The notes: generated by a model from the letters alone, not told the origin. Shown: positions 54,761-63,546, counted from the first letter of the stretch. The stretch: DNA of 64,000 nt from Shewanella eurypsychrophilus (GCF_007004545.3 NZ_CP045503.2:5272501-5336500); one strand, 5' to 3'. Numbers and translations are program-made.

Positions 54761-56056
54761 CTAAATCTGCACTTTATCGTACTTATACCAAGCTACCGTA
54801 TTACCCAGTAATGGCACAATCCAGACGGCAGTTTCTTTGTCTTTGTAGACACGATAAAAATAGAGATCTTCCTCTATAATTTCATGCTTTCTGATCTCTC
54901 GATAAAATGGCATTGCCGCTGAGCTCACTTTATCGGGTTTAATTAACTGCTTCTGTGACACCTTAACCTGAAACACATCAACATCTAGCTCGCCAATCTG
55001 CTCTCTGTACTGAGTAAAATGTCCCTTCACTTTATATTTTATCGGCGTGGTCAAGCAGCCTTCATCGGTCACACAGGCCGCCGAGTAAAACTTACCACTA
55101 TTATCATCTTCATAGATTAAAGACAGGCTGATATCGGATCGAACTAACATCTCACCTTTTACCGGATAGTAAATATCGGCGTGGTAGTGATGTTCAATAA
55201 AATGGGAACTGCCTAACTCTGTAGGAGGAATGATCACTCGGTTATAGCGGATCCTCTGCTCCATGCTCTTGGTCAACTCAGCAAAGCTATCCATATTCAA
55301 ACCGGCAGGCGTAAGATCGGTAGCAGCTATATTGATTAATCCATGTCCTGGGCAGCCCTTCTTATCATAATCAGGGCACACAGCCATAGAGTAGTAATTA
55401 CCATCGGTAGCAGCATATCCACTATATGGCGTTAACTGGGCTAGGTGGTTACTCTCTGGAGCTAAGTGTTTCTGCCACATACTGGGATGAAGATGGGTCA
55501 CATCATCCTTATAGAACAGTGGTACCTCTTGTTTTATACCGCCAATATTCAGCTGGATGGTTTTTTCACTGTTCCAAGTCCCAGCATTCTTTACCAAACC
55601 ATGATAATCACTGCTGTACCATAGATAGGTCATCAACATTACAGCAATGACGATGCCGCTGATTTTCACCAACAGTGACACATCAACAATCGCATCGCGT
55701 ACTGCAACAGGATCATTGACCGCCAGCATTTTTATATGAGAACGATTAGACACATTGAGCTGATAACCTCGCCCAGCAATTGTTCTTAAAACAACTTCAG
55801 GATAGGGTTCCAACTTTTTCCGTAAGGTACTAATGCATTGAGTCAGTGAAGTTGCAGCAACAACACGATCAACCCAACCAGCGGCCAATAGGTCCTCTTT
55901 AGTGCACACAACACCTAAGGAAATTATAAGCTGATTTAATACTGCCGACTCTGAAGGAGTCAGCGTAATCGTTTTATTTTCAGCGCGATCCACCAACTGC
56001 TTGGCTTCTTCGTCTAACTCCAGATAAGGAGTGATTTTTTGCACCTTAAACCTCAA
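54761..56056 (-). CDS. ToxR/CadC-like membrane-anchored transcription regulator
   Basis: 431 residues. N-terminal winged-helix OmpR/PhoB-type DNA-binding domain (about 1-108; TITLTPSESAVLNQLI, VAATSLTQCISTLRKKL, RTIAGRGYQLNVSN). One membrane helix at about 128-148 (ISGIVIAVMLMTYLWYS) and a periplasmic sensor domain of about 280 residues with cysteines (CPDYDKKGCPG, CVTDEGCL). No receiver domain. It lies downstream of nosY, 208 bp away on the same strand, so sensing for the sir/nos cluster is a fair guess only. Confidence 0.8.
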   Translation of the reverse strand: MRFKVQKITPYLELDEEAKQLVDRAENKTITLTPSESAVLNQLIISLGVVCTKEDLLAAGWVDRVVAATSLTQCISTLRKKLEPYPEVVLRTIAGRGYQLNVSNRSHIKMLAVNDPVAVRDAIVDVSLLVKISGIVIAVMLMTYLWYSSDYHGLVKNAGTWNSEKTIQLNIGGIKQEVPLFYKDDVTHLHPSMWQKHLAPESNHLAQLTPYSGYAATDGNYYSMAVCPDYDKKGCPGHGLINIAATDLTPAGLNMDSFAELTKSMEQRIRYNRVIIPPTELGSSHFIEHHYHADIYYPVKGEMLVRSDISLSLIYEDDNSGKFYSAACVTDEGCLTTPIKYKVKGHFTQYREQIGELDVDVFQVKVSQKQLIKPDKVSSAAMPFYREIRKHEIIEEDLYFYRVYKDKETAVWIVPLLGNTVAWYKYDKVQI

Positions 56057-56264
56057 TTAATCGACAACCATTTTCTTGGTATAATAGATTGACTACAAAT
56101 TAGTCTACTGACTTTAGTTGCTGAATAATGTGACTCTTTTCGCAAATAGTCTAGCTAAGCCCCTTACAAAATAGAAGGTTATCACACATTTTATTTCTGC
56201 TTTGGCATTATTCAAACAAGTCAACCGGACCTAATTTAGCAAGAGTGAAATTAGAAAACCAGAG

Positions 56265-57113
56265 TTAAAGAGGTCGCTTCTTAAAAATGGTATAACTCAC
56301 TCCCATTAAACCGATTATCCAGCTCAACATAGCAACAACAAGGCCAAAAATCCCCCAGCCAGTTTCAGCAAATACAGAAAGACCTCCCCCACCAACATCT
56401 AAACCAGAGACATTCATCGCGCGGTACAGATCCGTTGGGTTTAACACCAGTAAGAAGTTAATCATTGGCTGACTGATAAATGAAAGATCGGCAATAAGTA
56501 AGGTTAACAAAAGCAGGTCATAAATAAGTACAAAAAGAAACCAAAGTAACAAAACCGTTGCGACCGCTTTGGCCTTTTCTGTCGCCTTCAAACTGACAAT
56601 ATAGCCAAATAAAATAAAGGTAATCGCGAGCATAATGCTACTACCGATAAACTGAGTAAACAGGATGATCGTATCGATAGTCTTATAGCCGTTCCCGATG
56701 AACAATAGCAATATGCAGGTAAAACCAAAGGCTGAAGTGATCGTTAATCCCATGATCACCCCATGCCCCAGTAGCTTACCTAGCAATATCTGTCCTCGTG
56801 TCAAAGGATAAGAGAGCAATAACAATAGCGTCCCAGCCTCATCCTCTCCAACAAAGGCATCATAGCTAATCAACATAGCGGCAAGCGGAATGATAAAGAC
56901 GGCAATCGTCGACAGACTAGACATCAATGCTGAGATTTCTGGCAGCGACAGTTCACCCCGAATAGCGCTACCGGCAAAAGTCACGCTCAACGAAAGCACT
57001 AAGAAGATGATAGATATAAACATTCCCCAGCGATTCCTAAGCGAATCTTTGATCTCTTTTTTGGCAATAATCACGACAGGGGAGCGCTTTAACCGGCTAA
57101 TATTCATAAACAT
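56265..57113 (-). CDS. nosY: NosY-type ABC transporter permease
   Basis: 282 residues with six membrane helices. MNISRLKRSPVVIIAKKEIKDSLRNRW is the family N-terminal region (given here in outline), GEDEAGTLLLLLSYPLTRGQ is the coupling segment. With NosF forms the transporter that works with NosD in copper-centre assembly. 14 bp after nosF. In this window it is the last gene of the sir-linked cluster. Confidence 0.9.
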   Translation of the reverse strand: MFMNISRLKRSPVVIIAKKEIKDSLRNRWGMFISIIFLVLSLSVTFAGSAIRGELSLPEISALMSSLSTIAVFIIPLAAMLISYDAFVGEDEAGTLLLLLSYPLTRGQILLGKLLGHGVIMGLTITSAFGFTCILLLFIGNGYKTIDTIILFTQFIGSSIMLAITFILFGYIVSLKATEKAKAVATVLLLWFLFVLIYDLLLLTLLIADLSFISQPMINFLLVLNPTDLYRAMNVSGLDVGGGGLSVFAETGWGIFGLVVAMLSWIIGLMGVSYTIFKKRPL

Positions 57114-57127
57114 ACAAATGAACTCTT

Positions 57128-58039
57128 TTACTTTGACAGACTTAAGCTTTCACTTGTCTGATCATTATAATAACGATAAATTTCTGCAAGCCCTGGCTCC
57201 AAAATGGACAGATCGAATACACCATGCTGAGAAGTTAAATACCGTAATAAATCTGCTTTCTCGTCTCTATCTACATAGAGGGCTTCATTTCGATAAAGAC
57301 GCTTCAAACGCTCTGATTGCGATATTACCTGACTGAGTGTTGGAGAGGTGATTTTAACCTTTAGCTTACTTTGCTGACGAAGTAAGCTCATGTTACCGAA
57401 GGCTAAACTTTTCCCTCTTGCTAAAATAAGTGCATGATCAATATTATTTTCAATCAAAGACAGCTCATGGGTACAAACAATCACAGCTGTCCCCTGCTGC
57501 TTTAACTCATCAATCTTCGTATAGAGGAATTGTGAAGCGCTGGGATCTAAGCCGACTGTGGGTTCATCGAGTAGCAGCAGCTCAGGTTCACATAAAATAG
57601 CCTGAGCAAAACCCAGGCGCTGAGCCATCCCTTTCGAATAGGTTTTCAGCTGACGATCTTTGGCATACCCAAGTCCGAACTCCTCGATAAGCTTGCTGAC
57701 CTTGCTCGCACTGACACCTTTTAACTCGGCAAAGTAAGTTAAGATCTCCTCGCCAGTCAACTTATCGTAAAAACTTACATTTTCAGGAAGGTAGCCAATA
57801 CGAAGATCTGCCCTAGCACCATGCTGGGAGACCGTTCGACCAAGGATATTTATTTCACCACTCAAGGGGGTGATCAGTCCAAGTAAGATCTTAATCAATG
57901 TCGACTTACCGGCACCGTTATGACCCAATAAAGCCATGGTCTGACCCTGAGGTAGATCGAAGCTAACATCGTCTAGCGCCAAAAAATGACCAAACTCATG
58001 TCTAATATTTCGTCCTGTTACAGCAAGACCGTTATTCAT
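57128..58039 (-). CDS. nosF: NosF-type ABC transporter ATP-binding protein
   Basis: ABC ATPase, 303 residues from ATG 58039 (MNNGLAVTGRNIRH), chosen because AGGAT lies upstream; an upstream start exists at 58081. Walker A LGHNGAGKSTLIKILLG, signature YSKGMAQRLGFAQAIL, Walker B LLLLDEPTVGLDPSA and switch His CTHEL. Drives NosY; needed for copper-centre maturation of N2O reductase in nos systems. Confidence 0.92.
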   Translation of the reverse strand: MNNGLAVTGRNIRHEFGHFLALDDVSFDLPQGQTMALLGHNGAGKSTLIKILLGLITPLSGEINILGRTVSQHGARADLRIGYLPENVSFYDKLTGEEILTYFAELKGVSASKVSKLIEEFGLGYAKDRQLKTYSKGMAQRLGFAQAILCEPELLLLDEPTVGLDPSASQFLYTKIDELKQQGTAVIVCTHELSLIENNIDHALILARGKSLAFGNMSLLRQQSKLKVKITSPTLSQVISQSERLKRLYRNEALYVDRDEKADLLRYLTSQHGVFDLSILEPGLAEIYRYYNDQTSESLSLSK

Positions 58040-58104
58040 CCTAAATCCTATTTTTACAGGGCAACTGCTTGATAAAGTCATTCACCGTCAGCACTCGATA
58101 CCCT

Positions 58105-59355
58105 TTATTGTAATAGAGGGTAACTATCAATAATGCCGCTCTCATCACCAAGCTCAAACTGTTTATCGGCCCATCTAAGTACTGCAACAATTGGGCTATC
58201 CATTAAAAAGCTGGCTTCTGGGTAAAGCCAAAATAGCTTATCTATATTATCATTTGGCCTATAGGGAGTATTGCCAATCCCATCTAAATTGTGATCCCAA
58301 CCAAGGTATCCACTCCAGTAGTTGCCCTTACCATCTTTACTCCACTCAAGTCGCTTATTACCAACATATTTTACCTGGCTAAAGTTATCAATAAACAGGT
58401 TTTCATAAACCTGATTACCCTCTCCTCCCATCGCCATATAGAAGCCGATATCAGAGTGAGAAAATCGATTTCCCCGCACCGTATTATCACGAGCGCCGTA
58501 GATAAATATCCCTTTACCCTCTTTTCCTGGCAACACCTCTTCTGCGGGATTAATAATCTGCTCGACTTTATTGGACTCAACTAATGAATTTTTTGTCATA
58601 TTGAGCAAAATACCAAAATCTAACGCAGCCCAGACCTTATTATGGTGCAAGTGAATCTGTTCAGAGTTCATCAAGGCATAGCCACCATCGACTCTATAGC
58701 TTTGATTATTCGCCGCCTCATCGAATTTGGAATACATATAATGAATGCCGTATTGCTGATCAAAAAAACGATTACCGAATATCTTGCTACTCTCTGTAGA
58801 CTCTAAATAGATACCATCTCGAACCTGAGAAATGACATTATCGTTAATGGAGGCGGAGTTAACATGCCTAAGATGGATCCCATCCCCTCTATCGAGTATA
58901 AATAGTTCAGGATTGCCCTTGATGACATTAGAAGTGATCTGTATCTCGTTAACATTTCTGGCATAGATACCAAAGCCATCACCGATTAAGGTGTTGTTAC
59001 TAATGTGCAGGCGATCGGCACCCTTTAACCCAAGAATGCCTGCATCACTCTCATAATGATCTGCGCCCCAATTCTGTATTGTTAATCCGGTAATCGTTAC
59101 ATCAGGAGATGAGATGGTGAAGGCGCTCCCCTTACCTAGCGCATCTATAATCACCTTATCTAGGCTGAAGATAGAGACTGTGTTGCTGATCTCAAACTGA
59201 CCTTGATAAAGGCCTGGTTTTAATTGCAGTTGATCACCTGAATGCGCATGCTTCAAGTGATAAACAAAAGAGTCTGTGTCATGGATTTCAATAATCTTAG
59301 CCAGAGATAAGCTAGAGAAAGCCATCAGAAAAATAAATAGCCCATAGCGGAGCAT
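58105..59355 (-). CDS. nosD: NosD-type periplasmic copper-assembly protein
   Basis: 416 residues with a signal peptide (FLMAFSSLSLAK). Right-handed beta-helix repeats of the CASH/NosD type run through most of the protein (ITGLTIQNWG, HISNNTLIGDG, IQITSNVIKG). Ends with LFWLYPEASFLMDSP typical of NosD. Works with NosF/NosY in delivery of copper or sulfur to a periplasmic enzyme. Follows nosL by 45 bp. Confidence 0.93.
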   Translation of the reverse strand: MLRYGLFIFLMAFSSLSLAKIIEIHDTDSFVYHLKHAHSGDQLQLKPGLYQGQFEISNTVSIFSLDKVIIDALGKGSAFTISSPDVTITGLTIQNWGADHYESDAGILGLKGADRLHISNNTLIGDGFGIYARNVNEIQITSNVIKGNPELFILDRGDGIHLRHVNSASINDNVISQVRDGIYLESTESSKIFGNRFFDQQYGIHYMYSKFDEAANNQSYRVDGGYALMNSEQIHLHHNKVWAALDFGILLNMTKNSLVESNKVEQIINPAEEVLPGKEGKGIFIYGARDNTVRGNRFSHSDIGFYMAMGGEGNQVYENLFIDNFSQVKYVGNKRLEWSKDGKGNYWSGYLGWDHNLDGIGNTPYRPNDNIDKLFWLYPEASFLMDSPIVAVLRWADKQFELGDESGIIDSYPLLQ

Positions 59356-59400
59356 GGTTCGCTCTCCAGATACGTTATAAAGGATAAGCGGTAAATTATC

Positions 59401-59889
59401 TTAGTTCCCCATAATGAGTTCAAGGTCGATATCTTCAAATTGCAACACAGCTCCACCAAACTCCCTGGCAAATTGCTCAGCAGTGTCTTTTGACTCAAAT
59501 GGAACAATCGCTGGGCCCATTACCGCCTGCTTACTCGTGCCATATACATACCAAGCTGTCTTAGCATCGATAAAACTTGAATCTACTGGATGATCCCAAT
59601 CAGTAATCGCCATATTGTGCACCATCAGACTTGATATTTGACGTTCATTTTCAGGCTGAAGTGCAAAGCTAAACATATCACGCGTAGAACAGAACTTAGG
59701 GACTAACGACTCTCCCCGCAGGTGAACCTGACCTTTGGGGCCAGGATATTTCTTGATCATCATGCCACACTGGTGACAGCGGTCATGCTGATGGATCATT
59801 TCGGCTTGCTGTTTTGGCGTATCATTTTCACTCTGACTACAAGCAAAAAGAAACGGCAGTATTAAGCATAATATAATGAGTTGTTTCAT
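59401..59889 (-). CDS. nosL: NosL copper-chaperone lipoprotein
   Basis: 162 residues from ATG 59889 (MKQLIILCLILPFLFAC), the start that gives a proper lipobox; frames reach 59907. After the lipidated cysteine, the Cu(I)-binding motif is RCHQCGMMIKKYPGPKG. Known NosL proteins bind Cu(I) and pass it on for CuZ maturation in N2O reductase. Here no nosZ or nosR is visible, and the gene follows sirD, so it probably loads the copper of the sulfite reductase. Confidence 0.92.
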   Translation of the reverse strand: MKQLIILCLILPFLFACSQSENDTPKQQAEMIHQHDRCHQCGMMIKKYPGPKGQVHLRGESLVPKFCSTRDMFSFALQPENERQISSLMVHNMAITDWDHPVDSSFIDAKTAWYVYGTSKQAVMGPAIVPFESKDTAEQFAREFGGAVLQFEDIDLELIMGN

Positions 59890-59912
59890 GAGCATTCCAA
59901 CAAGCAATAGAC

Positions 59913-60050
59913 TTACTCAACACCTCTATAGCAACCTTGCAGGGGATAACCTAGAGGTGTGAGTAAAAGATGAAGACTTTGAGGTTCTACTTCCTACAGA
60001 ACATGTGGTGATCCCACCTAATACTCACCTTGCAGGGACAGCGTATTAGG
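59913..60050 (-). promoter_or_regulatory. Twin hairpins with a shared loop between sirD and nosL
   Basis: Hairpin 1: TTACTCAACACCTCTA (59913-59928) pairs with TAGAGGTGTGAGTAA (59952-59966), one bulge. Hairpin 2: CCTAATAC (60017-60024) pairs with GTATTAGG (60043-60050). Both loops contain CCTTGCAGGG (59935-59944 and 60028-60037). RNA-level role is an inference. Confidence 0.6.
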
Positions 60051-60071
60051 AGGGCTACCTATTGGCTCTAG

Positions 60072-61019
60072 TTAGATAGAATAATTTTGACCTGCATAGA
60101 TGATAAATAGTCGTAGGCACATCATGCCACTGACCGCACATACACCCGATGCATAAAAGGCTTGCGCTGAGTGGCTAAAACGCTTACTCGTTGCAAAGTT
60201 GAGTAATAGCGGGCCAGCAAAACCTACGCCCACAACACCCAGCCAGAATACACCCGCCCAGTCCCCCGTATGGAAAGCAGAAAAAGCACTTTGCATACCG
60301 GCATTACCAGAGAACAGAGACATAGCTATCATAAAGATAAACAGAATCTCAGCTGCCATGATTGGCCATTCAGCCCCATGAAGCAGTTTCATATCCTGAC
60401 TATGCAGCTCTTCCTTAAACATTGATACAGCAAGCATTTTTGCACTTGCCGCCCCAGCTGAAATACCAGAGGCAATGAATAGCGCCGGCAGTACAGAGGT
60501 ATTAATGATAGGGAAACGGATTAATGCTGAGATCAAGAAACCTGTATAAGCACACACCGCCATTGCTAAAACCAATACCACCACTTCACAGGGGCGACGT
60601 ACTGCTTTTAGCTTGTCGATGATTGGCAGTAACATACCCAGAGCTGGGATCTTACGTATCTCATCTTCAAATGCGAACAGTGTGATCAAGGCAACCAGTG
60701 GAATATAAGCAGTCAGCGCAATAACACCTAGCGACATCACTGAGTTAAGGTTGTAGAAAACTAATATTCGCCAGAAGAACAGCGGGTTAGTTAAATCTAA
60801 AACCAAACAAAGCATGCCTAAGCTGATTGTCACTAAAGAGATTAGTGCAGCAGCTTTATAAAATGGCGTATTTTCTGTCTGCCCTTTATAGAAACGAATA
60901 AATATCGCCGTTGCTATAGCGCCACCTGAGATCCCTGCAAAGAACAGGTATACCGCAATAGGCCAAGGCCATGCGATACCATCAGATAGCCCCATAGTGA
61001 ATTCCATTGAACCATCCAT
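60072..61019 (-). CDS. sirD: NrfD/PsrC-like quinol-oxidising membrane protein (SirD)
   Basis: 315 residues with eight or so membrane helices of the NrfD/PsrC family. MDGSMEFTMGLSDGIAWPWP is the N-terminus. It takes electrons from the quinol pool and passes them to the FeS partner SirC. Its start is 2 bp after a micro-ORF that duplicates the sirC-sirD junction. Named by context with rhodanese, FKBP, FeS and nosL genes as in known sir/mcc clusters. Confidence 0.85.
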   Translation of the reverse strand: MDGSMEFTMGLSDGIAWPWPIAVYLFFAGISGGAIATAIFIRFYKGQTENTPFYKAAALISLVTISLGMLCLVLDLTNPLFFWRILVFYNLNSVMSLGVIALTAYIPLVALITLFAFEDEIRKIPALGMLLPIIDKLKAVRRPCEVVVLVLAMAVCAYTGFLISALIRFPIINTSVLPALFIASGISAGAASAKMLAVSMFKEELHSQDMKLLHGAEWPIMAAEILFIFMIAMSLFSGNAGMQSAFSAFHTGDWAGVFWLGVVGVGFAGPLLLNFATSKRFSHSAQAFYASGVCAVSGMMCLRLFIIYAGQNYSI

Positions 61020-61190
61020 CTCTATACCCCCACCTTATTAATAAAACTTGGCCTGGCAATATCATCGAGAGTGAATTCCATTGAAGCATTCATCTCTATA
61101 CCCCCCAGCTTATTAATAGCTATGTAGCGTAAACTTAGAGTGAATTCCATTGAAGCTTTCATCTCTATACCCCCACCTTAACAATAGGTA
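60997..61190. repeat. Three tandem copies of the sirC-sirD junction
   Basis: GTGAATTCCATTGAA begins at 60997, 61071 and 61140 (74 and 69 bp apart), each followed by TCATCTCTATACCCC or a one-base variant. The outer copies are the true sirD start and sirC end; the middle copy is complete. Confidence 0.95.
61022..61162 (-). CDS. Micro-ORF made by sirC-sirD junction duplication
   Basis: 46 codons from ATG 61162 to TAG 61022. It begins MKASMEFTL (compare SirD MDGSMEFTM), contains SLRYIAINKLGG and ends FINKVGV (compare SirC SLRYIPIVKVGV). The spacer TAGAGATG at both ends is identical to the real gene junction. An extra G in the middle copy (six G instead of five) removes an internal stop. Possibly translated, since the ribosome sites are copied too; no function is known. 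Confidence 0.45.
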   Translation of the reverse strand: MKASMEFTLSLRYIAINKLGGIEMNASMEFTLDDIARPSFINKVGV

Positions 61191-61881
61191 TGTAGCGCAA
61201 ACTCGGCTCGGTACCAAAACCAGGCTTCATTCGAACCGAATCCTTCACCCTGAGCAACTTGCTCACATAGGAGGTCGGATCGTTGGCATCACCAAAGATC
61301 AATGCATCATAGCGACACTGTTGGACACATGCTGGCAGCTCACCTATAGCCAACTTGCTTTCCAAACAGAAGTCACAGTTATCGGCAACATCGGTCTCTT
61401 TATTGATAAAACGCGCGTCATATGGGCAGGCACCGATACAGTACTTACAACCCGCACATTTATCGGCGTTCATGGTGACAATACCCGTTTTCTCATCTCT
61501 ATGGGCTGCACCAGTTGGACATACCGTGACACAAGGAGCGTTTTTACATTGCTGGCAAGAGACGCGTACAAACTTACGTTCGCAATCACACTCTGTTTTG
61601 CCGCAATGAGGACACTTCTCACCAATAACGCCACCAGACTGCTGCTCCAATATCATGCGAGACTTGCCTTCAGGTAGATTATTGGCCTTGTTACACGCCT
61701 CTTTACACTCACCACAACCTGTACACTTGTTTTGGTCAAACACCATTACATAGTGAGGTTTATTTGCGTCAGACTCCTCTTTGACCGAACTACACCCTAA
61801 GGGAGCTAGTATCAAAGAGCTGGCTCCTAAGCATTTTAGGAACCTCCGTCTCTCTATATTCTCACTCACATCATCCTCCAT
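61165..61881 (-). CDS. sirC: Tat-exported 4Fe-4S ferredoxin (NrfC/SirC-like)
   Basis: 238 residues. Tat-type signal ERRRFLKCLGASSLIL with lipobox LAPLGC, so probably lipid-anchored in the periplasm. Four [4Fe-4S] sites: CTGCGECKEAC, CPHCGKTECDC with CQQCKNAPCVTVCP, CAGCKYCIGACPY, and CDFC with CVQQC. It would relay electrons from SirD to the sulfite reductase. The 3' end (SLRYIPIVKVGV) is duplicated downstream. Confidence 0.85.
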   Translation of the reverse strand: MEDDVSENIERRRFLKCLGASSLILAPLGCSSVKEESDANKPHYVMVFDQNKCTGCGECKEACNKANNLPEGKSRMILEQQSGGVIGEKCPHCGKTECDCERKFVRVSCQQCKNAPCVTVCPTGAAHRDEKTGIVTMNADKCAGCKYCIGACPYDARFINKETDVADNCDFCLESKLAIGELPACVQQCRYDALIFGDANDPTSYVSKLLRVKDSVRMKPGFGTEPSLRYIPIVKVGV

Positions 61882-61928
61882 CTATCAGCTATTTTGCTGA
61901 TCTGTTTTTTATTTCGGTTTTCGTGACT

Positions 61929-62648
61929 TTACTCAGTTGTCGTCACTGAACGATTAGATATATTTTGCTCGGCTTTCAAAATTGCATTATTAATCGACTC
62001 ACGATTGAAGCTTTGGCTATCACTCATAAGTAAAAGCTGCCACTGCTCAATGGCATGCTCATAGTCACCATGAAGATAGGCATGAGTCGCAAGTAGTAAT
62101 CGTGATTGGTATTCATGCTTATCGAGTGCTAGCGCTCTTTTCAGTACTAAGGTGACCGCTAAGTTCATCTCACGGCCATCTCGGTAATAAAGTGCATTGG
62201 CTTTCATACCCAACACGCCAGCATCCTCTCCTGTTAGCTCAAGTAGCTCATCGAGCGTACTCACAGACTCACGATAAAGTCCGCCATCAGCATAAGATTG
62301 AGCCAGATTTAATAATGCAATTTCATTGGTTGGTTGTTCACTTGCACGACGTGCATTTCGATTGATATCTGCGGCGATCAGATAATCAATATTTTCATCT
62401 ACCACAGCCTTATCCCACTCAGAGAAGCGCCCTAACTGAGAATAAAGTGTGCTACAAACAAATATGATCGCTATGGATAGTGCTGCTGGGATCTTGAAAT
62501 CTACAGAGCTTGGGCTAAATGCATTACTGCCCACTTCTCTGTTATCAACTTCACAATGGCGCAAGCACTGGAGATGATGTCGCCATAACAATGCGATAAA
62601 AGCTGACAGAGTAATTGCGATCCCAACAACAAGACTATTCATAGACAC
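61929..62648 (-). CDS. Membrane TPR protein of NrfG/CcmI type
   Basis: 239 residues. Two N-terminal membrane segments (SLVVGIAITLSAFIALLW; IPAALSIAIIFVCSTLYS) and three TPR units at about 105-215 (NEIALLNLAQSYADGGLYRE). CcmI/NrfG-like proteins present apocytochrome to the haem ligase. Between the FKBP and SirC genes, it is likely a maturation factor for a c-type cytochrome such as SirA. Confidence 0.75.
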   Translation of the reverse strand: MSMNSLVVGIAITLSAFIALLWRHHLQCLRHCEVDNREVGSNAFSPSSVDFKIPAALSIAIIFVCSTLYSQLGRFSEWDKAVVDENIDYLIAADINRNARRASEQPTNEIALLNLAQSYADGGLYRESVSTLDELLELTGEDAGVLGMKANALYYRDGREMNLAVTLVLKRALALDKHEYQSRLLLATHAYLHGDYEHAIEQWQLLLMSDSQSFNRESINNAILKAEQNISNRSVTTTE

Positions 62649-62694
62649 TCTCTAAAACTAAATCTTCAAAAACAAACTAATTATCATGAGCTTA

Positions 62695-63486
62695 TTAATG
62701 AGCCTTACCCTTTCCCATCATTCCACCCATTCCCATACCGCTAAGACCCATGCCGTGAGAGTTCTCACCAGGCTCCTCAACTTTTACCAATTCAACTTCA
62801 AAAATGAGTGTTGAGCTTGGAGGAATAATGCCGACTTGTTTCTCACCATAGGCAAGCTCTGCAGGAATAGAGAATTTAAAGGTCGACCCCTCTGGCATCA
62901 GTGTGATCCCCTCTTGCCAGCCTTCGATAACACTCATCAGTGCAAATCGGTTTGGCTCATCTCTCTCATATGTACTATCAAATTCTGTTCCGTCGACCAA
63001 GGTTCCTTTGTAGTGAACCGTCACTACATCTTCCGGATTGGCTATACGACCCTTGCCCATAGTCAGCACTTCATACTGCAGGCCAGATTCGGTCTCTGTG
63101 ACCTGACCACTTTTCTTGTTGTTCGCCAGATAATCTTTACCGGCTTTAAGGCTCTCTTGGGCAATACGCTCATCTCTGGCTTCACGCGCACTGTTTAACT
63201 GTTCTGCACGCTGATTCAATAGAGTTAGTATTTCCTCATCGGAGAACTTCTGCTCGCCCTTGAGTGAATCGAGCACACCTTGAATAACAAGATCTACGTC
63301 CACATCGATACCTAACTGTGTCTGACCATATATCTGGCTAGAGACATACTTTCCTAATGATGCACCTATGCTGTAGGACTCTTTCTGTAAGTCGCTACTT
63401 ATCTCATCACTCGCCATACTGAATCCAGATACAAACAGAGAGAGGCCAGTGATCACAGCAAGGGAAGTTTTAGTCATATTTGTCAT
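62695..63486 (-). CDS. Periplasmic FKBP-type peptidyl-prolyl isomerase with Met-rich tail
   Basis: 263 residues. Signal peptide (AVITGLSLFVSGFSMA), N-terminal FKBP dimerisation domain (about 25-120), then the FKBP catalytic domain (about 145-240; VTVHYKGTLVDGTEFDSTY, EGSTFKFSIPAELAYG). The C-terminal tail HGMGLSGMGMGGMMGKGKAH is rich in Met, Gly and His and is unusual for FKBPs; it could bind Cu(I). Corresponds to the isomerase found in sir/mcc clusters, for folding of the octahaem enzyme. Start may be the second Met. Confidence 0.85.
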   Translation of the reverse strand: MTNMTKTSLAVITGLSLFVSGFSMASDEISSDLQKESYSIGASLGKYVSSQIYGQTQLGIDVDVDLVIQGVLDSLKGEQKFSDEEILTLLNQRAEQLNSAREARDERIAQESLKAGKDYLANNKKSGQVTETESGLQYEVLTMGKGRIANPEDVVTVHYKGTLVDGTEFDSTYERDEPNRFALMSVIEGWQEGITLMPEGSTFKFSIPAELAYGEKQVGIIPPSSTLIFEVELVKVEEPGENSHGMGLSGMGMGGMMGKGKAH

Positions 63487-63546
63487 ATCGTATTCTCATC
63501 ATTTAATCTAACGTGTTGATTCTTAGCTTTTCTAAACATCTATCTG

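Noticed and set aside
61150..61677. 175-codon plus-strand frame opposite sirC
   Set aside because: Shadow of sirC, whose four FeS cysteine clusters show the true coding strand.
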